41,653 bases of DNA from an uncultured Collinsella sp. (lineage in GTDB: Bacteria; Actinomycetota; Coriobacteriia; Coriobacteriales; Coriobacteriaceae): assembly GCA_934650975.1 (NCBI GenBank), contig CAKUFW010000012.1, positions 1-41,653 on the forward strand, in the 5' to 3' direction. Below the pieces are notes generated by a model. The model saw only the letters and a program-made list of their open reading frames with translations, did no database searches and had not been told where the DNA came from. The translations under genes and the position numbers were made by a program. Shown here piece by piece: positions 15,401 to 22,365 of this stretch. Positions within the stretch are counted from its first letter, which is position 1. The number at the start of each line of letters is the position of its first letter.

Positions 15401-15707
15401 CAATCAAAGTTTGTGCCGCCCTAAGGCCAAACGTCGGCACCTCATTTTGGGATAACGGGCCTGATGTTTTGTCCCATGATTACGGGAAAGCGCCCGCCGG
15501 CCATGGCAGCCGACGGGCGCTTTCCCGAAGTACACCGTTGAATCGCACAGAGGGGAGGAATGCGAATCAAACTCAACAGGGCAGGCTTTTTCATCGCCTA
15601 TGGCCTGCTCCGTTGCTGAAAACAATATAGTTCACCGTGGTTTACTTTTGGCTAGGAAAGTGCACCGCCACATTGTCTCCATAAGTTAGCCCCGGTAAAC
15701 CCGCTCC
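15401..15707. other. Gene-poor stretch with a long G+C hairpin
   Basis: A 45-base hairpin at 15483-15527 has 19-base arms (18 of 19 paired: CGGGAAAGCGCCCG and its complement at the outside) and a seven-base loop. It is not followed by a T-run, so it is not a standard terminator. Further on, a 19-codon frame at 15560-15619 follows GGGGAGG but sits too close to it to be convincing. Nothing else is recognised. Confidence 0.5.
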
Positions 15708-15748
15708 AAAACCACCACAAAAGGGACAGGCACCTTTGTGGTGGTTTT
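15708..15748 (-). repeat. CCACCACAAAGG hairpin repeat (copy 3)
   Basis: The same hairpin as at 3619-3659, with AAAGGGACAGGCACC in the centre. It lies 16 bases beyond the stop codon of the minus-strand MGMT-like gene and can terminate it. Confidence 0.8.
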
Positions 15749-15764
15749 GGCCACGGCGGAGCCG

Positions 15765-16085
15765 CTAGAGCCCTGCTGGCCAGCGACAGACGGCCAAGTC
15801 GACGTGCATGTCGTCCTTAAACGTCACGCCCTCCCCCAGCAAAAGTTCGCGCTGAGCATCGGGACCGCCAAAAGCAAAGCCCTCGCAAATGCGGCCATCG
15901 GCAAACACCACACGATGGCAGGGAATCTGACCAGGGCGCGGATTGCTGTGCAGCGCGTAGCCCACGTACCGCGCACTACCTGGACGACCGGCGAGCAGCG
16001 CCACCTGGCCGTACGTGGCGACCATCCCTTCGGGGATCTGCTCGACCACCTCGTACACCCGCTCAAAAAAACCCTCAGACGCCAT
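15765..16085 (-). CDS. MGMT family protein (alkyltransferase-like)
   Basis: A 106-residue protein consisting only of the C-terminal DNA-binding domain of O6-alkylguanine-DNA alkyltransferases. The active-site motif IPCHRVV keeps the cysteine (C56), unlike alkyltransferase-like ATL proteins where it is usually Trp or Ala. The helix-turn-helix region (TYGQVALLAG) and RYVGYALHSNP are present. It may therefore be able to dealkylate DNA, but the missing N-terminal domain makes it resemble ATL proteins that mark lesions for excision repair. The ATG at 16085 follows AGGGAG. Copies of the CCACCACAAAGG hairpin flank it on both sides. Confidence 0.88.
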   Translation of the reverse strand: MASEGFFERVYEVVEQIPEGMVATYGQVALLAGRPGSARYVGYALHSNPRPGQIPCHRVVFADGRICEGFAFGGPDAQRELLLGEGVTFKDDMHVDLAVCRWPAGL

Positions 16086-16113
16086 TGCTCGCTCCCTTCC
16101 GCCCGGAATAGCA

Positions 16114-16154
16114 TAAACCACCACAAAGGTGCCTGTCCCCTTTGTGGTGGTTTA
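16114..16154 (-). repeat. CCACCACAAAGG hairpin repeat (copy 4)
   Basis: An inverted-orientation copy (loop reads GTGCCTGTCCCC on the plus strand). It lies between the MGMT-like gene and the DegV gene, 11 bases past the DegV stop codon, and probably ends the DegV transcript. Confidence 0.8.
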
Positions 16155-16165
16155 TGGCAAGTCGG

Positions 16166-17020
16166 TTAGTTGGCGGGCTGGAAGAAGGCTACGGCTACGG
16201 CGCCGGGACCTACGTGGGTGCCGATGGTGGCGCCGATGGTGTGGACGGGCAGCTCGCCCTCGGTGTGGCCAGCCCACAGCGCCGCACTGTCCTCGATATA
16301 CTTCTTGAGCACGGCGTCCGAAAGACCCGTATAGCCAAGCGCCAGCGGCATGGAAAAGTCGATGCCGCCCGCCTTTTCGACCTTCTGGTTGAGCAGATTA
16401 CGACCGTTCTTGGAACCGCGCGCCTTGCCCAGCTGCACGATCAGGCCATCCTCGGCGGCCACAACAGGCTTCACGTTGAGTAGCGTACCCACGGCGCCGG
16501 CCGCAGCAGACAAGCGGCCTCCACGCACCAGGTACTCCAGCGTCTCAAGCAAACCGATAACCACCACGCGGTCGCGCACGGCCTCGACAGCCGCCGCAAT
16601 CTGAGCCGCGCCCTGGCCCTCGTCCACCAGGCGCAGCGCATACTCAACCAGCACACGCTCGCCCAGGGTGACGTTGTTGCTATCCACCACATACACGTCG
16701 CCGCCCGGCGCCTCGGCAAGCGCGGTGCGAGCACTCTGGTTGGTGCCCGAAAGCTTGGCACCCACGGTAATAATCACCGCCTCGTCACCGGCCTCACGCG
16801 CCTCGGCAATCGCCTGCGAAAAGGCGTACGGGTTGACCTGACCGGTCTTGGGCAGCTCATCGCGCTCCACGAGCATCTCGTAAAAGCGCTGGTGATCGAT
16901 GTCGACGCCATCCATGTACACATCCGTGCCAAAGGTGACGGACAGCGGTAAAACGGAAAGCGCCGGGTGCTCAGCCGGCGACATATCGCTGGCGGAATCG
17001 GTAATAATGCGGACGGACAT
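16166..17020 (-). CDS. DegV family fatty-acid-binding protein
   Basis: A 284-residue protein with the DegV signatures: ITDSASDMS at the N-terminus, TGQVNPYAF, then GAKLSGTNQSA and VVDSNNVTLGERVLV. DegV/FakB proteins bind a fatty acid and present it to the FakA kinase to form acyl-phosphate for phospholipid synthesis. No fakA gene is in this window. The ATG at 17020 follows AAAGGA at seven bases. It lies upstream of the MGMT-like gene, with a hairpin repeat between them, and downstream of a MarR gene on the same strand. Confidence 0.93.
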   Translation of the reverse strand: MSVRIITDSASDMSPAEHPALSVLPLSVTFGTDVYMDGVDIDHQRFYEMLVERDELPKTGQVNPYAFSQAIAEAREAGDEAVIITVGAKLSGTNQSARTALAEAPGGDVYVVDSNNVTLGERVLVEYALRLVDEGQGAAQIAAAVEAVRDRVVVIGLLETLEYLVRGGRLSAAAGAVGTLLNVKPVVAAEDGLIVQLGKARGSKNGRNLLNQKVEKAGGIDFSMPLALGYTGLSDAVLKKYIEDSAALWAGHTEGELPVHTIGATIGTHVGPGAVAVAFFQPAN

Positions 17021-17139
17021 AGCGAATCCTTTCTTGCGCAGGTCTCGCGCAGGGAATTTTGACAACAATGTCCCGGCACGGCATGCGCGCTCAAACGGGA
17101 CGATGCAGTTGTTGGCCGAAAGCTAGCGCCAGCGCGGCT

Positions 17140-17589
17140 CTAGATCTCGCGCAGGGTGTTGAGGATCGTACGCAGCGAGGCGTACATCTGCTCGCGCTGC
17201 TCCACGCCCATGGCCTTGCCGGTGGTATCGAGCACCTCGCGAATGATGCGATCAGCCTCGCTCATGCTCTCGCCGCCCAGGGCAGTCAGGCGCACCGGAG
17301 CACGGTACTTGACGGCCGCATCACCCGAGTCGTCAACCTCGACGTAGCCGCCCTCCTCCAGATGAGCCAGTGTGCGCGAAACGGCGGCACGGGTAACGCC
17401 GGCCATGCGGGCGAGGTCGGCACCAGTCAGGCCGTCCTTGCTGCGCTCGAGATAGTACAGGCACATGACATCGGAGCCCTTAAGGCCGAGCCTTGCACCT
17501 TCGGACGTCTTGATGCGCTGAATCTCCTTGTAGAGGCCACTGATCAGTCCGACAAAGTCCTCAAAACGTGTCTCGTCGTTCTGCTGCAT
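17140..17589 (-). CDS. MarR family transcriptional regulator
   Basis: A 149-residue protein with a central winged helix-turn-helix (GLTGADLARMAGVTRAAVSR, then a TLAHLEEGGYVEV wing) between dimerising helices, the usual MarR layout. These proteins are dimeric repressors that bind inverted repeats and respond to small ligands. The target is unknown. The leader upstream of its ATG has the loose dyad GCTAA/TTAGC (about 17615-17640), which could be an autoregulatory site but is weak. AAAGG precedes the ATG. DegV follows on the same strand after about 120 bases. Confidence 0.9.
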   Translation of the reverse strand: MQQNDETRFEDFVGLISGLYKEIQRIKTSEGARLGLKGSDVMCLYYLERSKDGLTGADLARMAGVTRAAVSRTLAHLEEGGYVEVDDSGDAAVKYRAPVRLTALGGESMSEADRIIREVLDTTGKAMGVEQREQMYASLRTILNTLREI

Positions 17590-17692
17590 GGTGACGACCG
17601 CCTTTCGCTTACATAATGCTAACGGGTAAACATCTTAGCCGCACAAGGCAACACCCGTACCCAAATATCCCATTTGTTAACCCATCAACATA

Positions 17693-17733
17693 AAAACCAC
17701 CACAAAGGGGACAGGCACCTTTGTGGTGGTTTT
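17693..17733 (-). repeat. CCACCACAAAGG hairpin repeat (copy 5)
   Basis: A perfect copy with loop GGGGACAGGCACC, lying about 30 bases past the stop codon of the B3/4-domain gene and upstream of the MarR gene. Likely terminator. Confidence 0.8.
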
Positions 17734-17761
17734 GACCGGCGAACATGATCCGCAGGCGTCG

Positions 17762-18481
17762 CTACAGCTCCACACGGGGATTGTCGCGGGTCACAAGCGT
17801 CTTGACGACAACCGTCGCTCCCAGATAGCGCTCGAGCAGCCAGGCCAAGCGATCGATGGCGGCCTGACAGTCCCCCATCCGCTCAGGCTCCACGCACTCA
17901 ATCGCCAGAAATGCGTCCGCCGAATCGTCGGACAGCGCCGTTCGAACGCCGTCGCGCCAGTTCCAGCAGCGGCACACGGCACCCGCATCGTCGATATAGG
18001 CAAGCTCACCGGGCAGCGTCGGATCATCCGCCTCCTCGCCAAGTGGCAAGAACGCGTCGCCGCCGTCGGTCACCGCCAGGCGCAGATTGCCCTCAATAGC
18101 ATGCAAATCCTCACCGCCAACGGGCAGCGCATAAGTCAACGACACCGTGTTGTAGATATCCACCGCCGGTGTGATATGACCGACCGGCTTGCCCTTGAGC
18201 AAGCGCTTGAGCAGGTTCTCAACTGAGCAACGCGCGCCCTTCTTGGTCTTGAACAGTCGATACGCCTCGCGCCATGCCTTAACCGGCGCATTCTCGCTGA
18301 TGGTATCTCTGGTCAGATGGCGCTCCGCATCGATGTTGGCGCGGTCGAGCAGCGCGGCGATTGCATCCACGTCCTCCTGGGGAATCTGAGCCGCGGGCTT
18401 CATGCCCTTTACGACCACAACGCCGATAGCTGCCTGCGGAAACAGCTCCCAAAACGAATCCTCGGCAACAAAACTCTTCAT
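17762..18481 (-). CDS. B3/4 domain-containing protein
   Basis: A 239-residue cytoplasmic protein resembling free-standing B3/4 domains, which are related to the editing domain of the phenylalanyl-tRNA synthetase beta subunit (COG3382). Characteristic stretches are the hydrophobic AAIGVVVVKGM near the N-terminus, AWREAYR, SVENLLKRLLKGK and VDIYNTVSLTYALPVGGED. The role is presumed to involve recognising or editing mischarged tRNA or amino acids, without firm evidence. The second ATG (18481) is chosen because GGGAGA lies five bases before it. The ATG five codons earlier would overlap that site. A terminator-like hairpin lies in its leader. Confidence 0.82.
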   Translation of the reverse strand: MKSFVAEDSFWELFPQAAIGVVVVKGMKPAAQIPQEDVDAIAALLDRANIDAERHLTRDTISENAPVKAWREAYRLFKTKKGARCSVENLLKRLLKGKPVGHITPAVDIYNTVSLTYALPVGGEDLHAIEGNLRLAVTDGGDAFLPLGEEADDPTLPGELAYIDDAGAVCRCWNWRDGVRTALSDDSADAFLAIECVEPERMGDCQAAIDRLAWLLERYLGATVVVKTLVTRDNPRVEL

Positions 18482-18522
18482 ATGCTCTCCCTTCATAGCA
18501 TGCGCCTTGGTATGGACGCCTA

Positions 18523-18583
18523 AACAAAAAGCGCCCTTACGACGGCCACCTTCAAAGTCCTACGGTGCCGCCACAAGAGCGCT
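18523..18583 (-). terminator. Leader terminator upstream of the B3/4 gene
   Basis: Minus-strand AGCGCTCTTGTGGCGGCACC pairs along its length with GGTGGCCGTCGTAAGGGCGCT (18550-18530) with a few mismatches, and TTTTTG follows. It lies about 45 bases upstream of the B3/4 gene and points towards it. A TACAAT box with a weak TTGCTC -35 lies just upstream (about 18630-18655), so a short transcript of roughly 100 bases could end here. It could be an attenuator or the end of a small RNA. Confidence 0.6.
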
Positions 18584-18652
18584 TACGCTGCCCCCATCCG
18601 GAGAAGAGGGCGATATGTCAGGCGTATTGTAACTCAAGTCATCCCCGCGAGC

Positions 18653-18693
18653 AAAACCACCACAAAGGTGCCTGCCCCCTTTGTGGTGGTTTA
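18653..18693 (-). repeat. CCACCACAAAGG hairpin touching the pckA stop
   Basis: A copy in the orientation of 16114-16154. On the minus strand its first bases, TAAACCACC, include the TAA stop codon of pckA (18693-18691), so the gene ends exactly where the repeat begins. Confidence 0.8.
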
Positions 18694-20361
18694 CAGGCGA
18701 AGTCCCAGCAGGCCACGGCCGCGGTGACGGGCCTCGGCGGACACCTGAGCGTGCGGGCCGGCGGCCTTTACGGACTCGGGCAGGTGCGAGTACTTCTTCT
18801 CGAAGTTCTCCTCGAACATCACAGCCAGGTTGTGCGCGGCCTCGTCGTAGCGCGCGGTGCTCTGCCAGTACTGGCGCGGCACCAGGATGCCGTCAGGCAC
18901 GCCGTGGCACGTGGTGGGAATGTCGACGTTAAAGATGTCGTCGTGCACAAACTCGCTCTCCTCGATGGTGCCGTCGAGGGCGCGCGCGACCAGGGAACGC
19001 GTGTATGCCAGCTCAATGCGATGTCCCACGCCGTAGCCGCCGCCGATCCAGCCGGTGTTGACCAGGTACACGCGCGTGCGGCCGTCGGCGATGCGCTCGC
19101 CGAGCATCTTGGCGTAGACCATGGGGTCAAGCGGCATAAACGGCTCGCCGAACAGCGAGGAGAACGTGGGCGTGGGTTCGGTGACGCCAACCTCGGTACC
19201 GGGGATCTTGGCCGTAAAGCCCGTCACAAAGTGGTACATGGCGGCGTCGGCCGTCAGGCGCGAGATAGGCGGCAGCACGCCAAAGGCGTCGCAGGTCAGG
19301 AAGAGCACGACGCTTGGGGTGGTGCCCATGCCCTTGGTCCATGCGTTGGGAATGTGCTCCACGGGGTAGGCCACGCGCGTGTTGTGCGTGATGGAGACGT
19401 CGTCGTAGTTGGGCTTACGGTTCTCATCGAGCACCACGTTTTCGCAGATGGCGCCAAAGCGGACGGCGTTGAAGATCTCGGGCTCGTGGAAGGCATCCAG
19501 GCCTTCGCACTTGGCGTAGCAGCCGCCCTCGATGTTGAAGATGCCCATGTCGGACCAGCCGTGCTCGTCGTCGCCGATCAGCAGGCGCGTGGGGTTGGCC
19601 GAAAGCGTGGTTTTGCCAGTGCCGGAAAGACCAAAGAACACGGCGGTCTCGTGCGTGACGGGATCCATGCTGGCAGAGCAGTGCATGGGCAGCACGTCGT
19701 CCTCGACGGGCAGCAGATAGTTCATGACGCTGAAGATGGACTTTTTGATCTCGCCAGAGTAGCCGGTTCCCGCGACCAGAATCACGCGCTCTTGGAAGTT
19801 GATAACCACGGCAGCACTGGAGTTAAGACCCTTGATCGCAGGGTCGCACTGATAGCCGGGCGCGGCAAGCACACAGAAGTCGGGCTCGCCGGTGCGTGCG
19901 ATTTCGCGGGCGAGCGGACGGGCGAGCATCTGCTTAATAAAGAGTGCCTGGCTGGCACGCTCGCAGGCGACGAGCAGGCGGCGCGTGTGGTTACGGTCGG
20001 CGCCGGCCATGCCGCGGGTGACGAACACATCGCGCTCATTGAGATAGTCGACGATGCCAGCCTTAATGGCCTCGTAGCTCTCGACAGACAGCGGTCGGTT
20101 GACGGCGCCCCAGGCGATCTTATCGTGCACGTCGGGCGTGTCGACGATAAAGCGGTCGTTGGGCGAACGACCGGTGCGCTCCCCCGTCTCGATCACGAGC
20201 GCGCCGTTGGAGGCCATGCAGCCCTCTTCGCGGCGGATGGCATACTCGACGAGCTCGGCCGCCGGCAGGTCAACCAGCAGGCGGGGCTGATTCTCGGCGG
20301 GGTCTTCGACCAACGTAAGACCAAAGTTGGACAGTACTTCTGCAGGGGTAACACCAGGCAT
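18691..20361 (-). CDS. pckA: Phosphoenolpyruvate carboxykinase (ATP)
   Basis: A 556-residue enzyme interconverting oxaloacetate plus ATP with phosphoenolpyruvate, CO2 and ADP. It works in gluconeogenesis or, in anaerobes making succinate, in the carboxylating direction. The ATP-type signatures are GRSPNDRF at 64-71, YSGEIKKSIFS at 201-211, the P-loop GLSGTGKTTLS at 244-254 and IGDDEHGW at 262-269. AAAGGAGG lies four bases before the ATG. The upstream region has a TTGACC/TATTTG promoter candidate with a 16-bp palindrome. The stop codon lies in a dispersed hairpin. The lactate-permease-type gene is upstream on the same strand. Confidence 0.96.
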   Translation of the reverse strand: MPGVTPAEVLSNFGLTLVEDPAENQPRLLVDLPAAELVEYAIRREEGCMASNGALVIETGERTGRSPNDRFIVDTPDVHDKIAWGAVNRPLSVESYEAIKAGIVDYLNERDVFVTRGMAGADRNHTRRLLVACERASQALFIKQMLARPLAREIARTGEPDFCVLAAPGYQCDPAIKGLNSSAAVVINFQERVILVAGTGYSGEIKKSIFSVMNYLLPVEDDVLPMHCSASMDPVTHETAVFFGLSGTGKTTLSANPTRLLIGDDEHGWSDMGIFNIEGGCYAKCEGLDAFHEPEIFNAVRFGAICENVVLDENRKPNYDDVSITHNTRVAYPVEHIPNAWTKGMGTTPSVVLFLTCDAFGVLPPISRLTADAAMYHFVTGFTAKIPGTEVGVTEPTPTFSSLFGEPFMPLDPMVYAKMLGERIADGRTRVYLVNTGWIGGGYGVGHRIELAYTRSLVARALDGTIEESEFVHDDIFNVDIPTTCHGVPDGILVPRQYWQSTARYDEAAHNLAVMFEENFEKKYSHLPESVKAAGPHAQVSAEARHRGRGLLGLRL

Positions 20362-20430
20362 GGGGCCTCCTTTAAAAACGCGTCACGCGGGCGCGCGCTT
20401 TACTCACGTAGAGTTCGTTGTACCCGAAGT

Positions 20431-20478
20431 GCAAAAACGTTTTTGCGGCAAATACAGAGCATCCCGCCCAACGGTCAA
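20431..20478 (-). promoter_or_regulatory. pckA promoter candidate with operator palindrome
   Basis: Minus-strand TTGACC (20478-20473) and TATTTG (20454-20449) are 18 bases apart. Immediately downstream, across the expected start point, lies the perfect 16-bp palindrome GCAAAAACGTTTTTGC (20431-20446). Its place suggests a repressor operator. The regulator is unknown. Confidence 0.5.
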
Positions 20479-20566
20479 AAATCGCAGGTAAGCGTAACCC
20501 GGCCTAGTCATCGGAGACGTTTTTAAACAACTAGCCGCTGGGGACGCTCTTGATCAGGCAACAACC

Positions 20567-20616
20567 AAGGAGTGTCCCTAGATGCCGGCACTTAGGGACG
20601 TTCCTAAAGTGCCGGC
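20567..20616. repeat. Tandem GTCCC...GTGCCGGC repeat, copy 2
   Basis: The same two-unit design as 7204-7255 (AAGGAGTGTCCC, GCCGGCAC, then AGGGACGTTCC and GTGCCGGC). It abuts the TAG stop codon of the permease gene, overlapping it by one base. Confidence 0.8.
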
Positions 20617-22187
20617 TACAGCGACAGGCCTTGGCCGAGCATGGCGATGGCGCTCATGAGGACCAGCATGCCGGCGGCGTAGGGCAGCACTGCGCCCAGG
20701 AGCTCGGCGTCCTTGCCGCGCACGTGCACGGCAGCGAGGCCAATCGCGAGTGTCTGCGGCGAGATCATCTTGCCGGCGGCGACACCCAGGGCATTCAGCG
20801 CGACCATCCAGTAGTCGCTCACGCCCAGCGCCGTAGCGGCCTGGCTCTGGATGGGACCGAACAGCATGCCCGAGGACGTGCCCGAGCCGGTCACGAACGC
20901 TCCAACGGCACCGATCCACGGAGCCAGGATCGGGTACAGACCGCCGGCGACGGCAATGCAAAACGCGCTGATCGACGAGATCATGCCCGCATAACCCATC
21001 ACCTTGGCGCAGCCCAGCACCGAAAGCATCGTGATCACCGTCGGCATCATCTGCTTGACGGTCGCGGCCAGCACCTCGCCCATCAGGCGCGGCGAAGCAC
21101 CCTGAATCGCGCCGCCGACAAACGCCGCCAGGAAAATCCAAACACCCGGCGTGTTGATCCACGAAAACGTAAGCGTACCGGGGTTCTCGCCGCAATACAC
21201 CTGCACGTGGCTCGCAAACGGCGCGAGCGCAGCGTGCACGGCGGGCACCAGGTTGGAGGTACCCAGCAGCAGCACAAAAATCAGGATGAAGCACGACCAG
21301 GCCGAAAGCGCCGACTTAACGGTAAGCTGCTTGCCGGCCTCGATATTCATATGGAAGCGCGCATCCAGGTGATCGGACTTCTCGGCGCGCATGGCAAGCG
21401 CGGCGGTCAGCGCAAGCGACACGATGGAGCCCACGACCACGGCAAGCTCGGGGCCCACAAACATGGCGACGACCAGGGCCGCGCCGACAAAGGACGCGCC
21501 AGAGAGCAGCGCGATACCGGCCACGCCATGCAGGCGCTCGCCCACACTCGCAACGTTGCCCTGATCGTCGGCCACGCGGCCCGCGACCAACACAATAAGC
21601 AGCGGCATGACTACAAAGAACGGCGCAAGCTGCACCAGCTGAACGGTCGCTAGGTGCAGGGAATCCAGGCCCACCAGGTCGGCAACGGACACCGTGGGAA
21701 TGCCGATGGAGCCGTAAGGCGTGGGCACGCCGTTGGCCAGCAGGCAGATGAGCACGGCGGGGACGGCCTCAAAGCCCAAGCCCGCGAGCATGCCGGCGGG
21801 GATGGCGACAGCGGTACCAAAGCCGGCCATGCCCTCCATAAAGCCGCCGAAGCACCATGCCACGAGCAGCGCCAGCAGGCGGCGGTCGCTGCTGATGGAG
21901 GTGATCATGCTGCCGATCACGTCCATGGCGCCCGTGCGCACGCACAGGTTATACGTAAAGACCGCGGCGATAATCACCAGCACGATGGGCCACAGGGCCA
22001 TCAAAAAGCCCTCGAGCGAGGCCGTGGCGATCTGCGCCGCCGGCAGGCGCCACCACGCAAAGGCGAGTACGCACGAAAGAACAAACGAGCCGATAGCGGC
22101 TTTCCATGCCGGCCATTTAAAGCACAGTAGCATCAAGACAAGCCAAATGATCGGCACAAGAGCCAGCAAAAATGCGGCGACGTCCAT
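20616..22187 (-). CDS. Lactate permease family transporter
   Basis: A 523-residue polytopic membrane protein with some 12-14 hydrophobic segments, of the lactate permease (LctP/LldP) family that imports L-lactate or glycolate with protons. Family-like stretches are CFGGFMEGMAGFGTAVAIPA, NGVPTPYGSIGIPTVS and the C-terminal GAFVTGSGTSSGMLFGPIQ followed by SPQTLAIGLAA. The ATG at 22187 follows AAGGAG at ten bases. The frame extends 15 codons upstream without support. It is divergent from the flippase gene and upstream of pckA, which fits uptake of organic acids feeding gluconeogenesis. The exact substrate is not shown by the sequence. Confidence 0.92.
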   Translation of the reverse strand: MDVAAFLLALVPIIWLVLMLLCFKWPAWKAAIGSFVLSCVLAFAWWRLPAAQIATASLEGFLMALWPIVLVIIAAVFTYNLCVRTGAMDVIGSMITSISSDRRLLALLVAWCFGGFMEGMAGFGTAVAIPAGMLAGLGFEAVPAVLICLLANGVPTPYGSIGIPTVSVADLVGLDSLHLATVQLVQLAPFFVVMPLLIVLVAGRVADDQGNVASVGERLHGVAGIALLSGASFVGAALVVAMFVGPELAVVVGSIVSLALTAALAMRAEKSDHLDARFHMNIEAGKQLTVKSALSAWSCFILIFVLLLGTSNLVPAVHAALAPFASHVQVYCGENPGTLTFSWINTPGVWIFLAAFVGGAIQGASPRLMGEVLAATVKQMMPTVITMLSVLGCAKVMGYAGMISSISAFCIAVAGGLYPILAPWIGAVGAFVTGSGTSSGMLFGPIQSQAATALGVSDYWMVALNALGVAAGKMISPQTLAIGLAAVHVRGKDAELLGAVLPYAAGMLVLMSAIAMLGQGLSL

Positions 22188-22290
22188 GGGTAAAAGCTCC
22201 TTGGTACCGCGAAGGCGGCATCGGGGGGTCACAAAACCTCAACAGAATACCGCACGCTTACCGACAAATTGATGCCGCCCGCCGAATTTA

Positions 22291-22338
22291 TTGAACAACC
22301 TGTTCAAAAACACGAATCGATACCTTCGCGGCTATACT
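22291..22338 (+). promoter_or_regulatory. Operator-like palindrome and -10 box of flippase gene
   Basis: A perfect 7-3-7 palindrome, TTGAACA-ACC-TGTTCAA (22291-22307), lies upstream of TATACT (22333-22338). No good -35 is found, which would suit a promoter needing an activator at the palindrome. The site is in the divergent region shared with the permease gene. Its GAAC-N5-GTTC spacing differs from the usual LexA box. Confidence 0.5.
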
Positions 22339-22365
22339 AGAGCGCAGCAACAGAAAGGAACCACC

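Noticed and set aside
15560..15619. Nineteen-codon frame after a GGGGAGG sequence
   Set aside because: The purine run is directly against the ATG, no gene follows in the same direction, and so a leader peptide has nothing to regulate.
18530..18600. T-box in the B3/4-gene leader (GGCACCG in the terminator arm)
   Set aside because: There is not enough leader for stem I, and the bulge sequence does not match.
18565..20526. Frame of over 650 codons opposite pckA
   Set aside because: It is an antisense shadow. pckA has intact catalytic motifs and a strong ribosome site.
22291..22307. LexA box at the flippase promoter
   Set aside because: The half-sites GAAC and GTTC are five bases apart instead of four, and no SOS-type gene adjoins.
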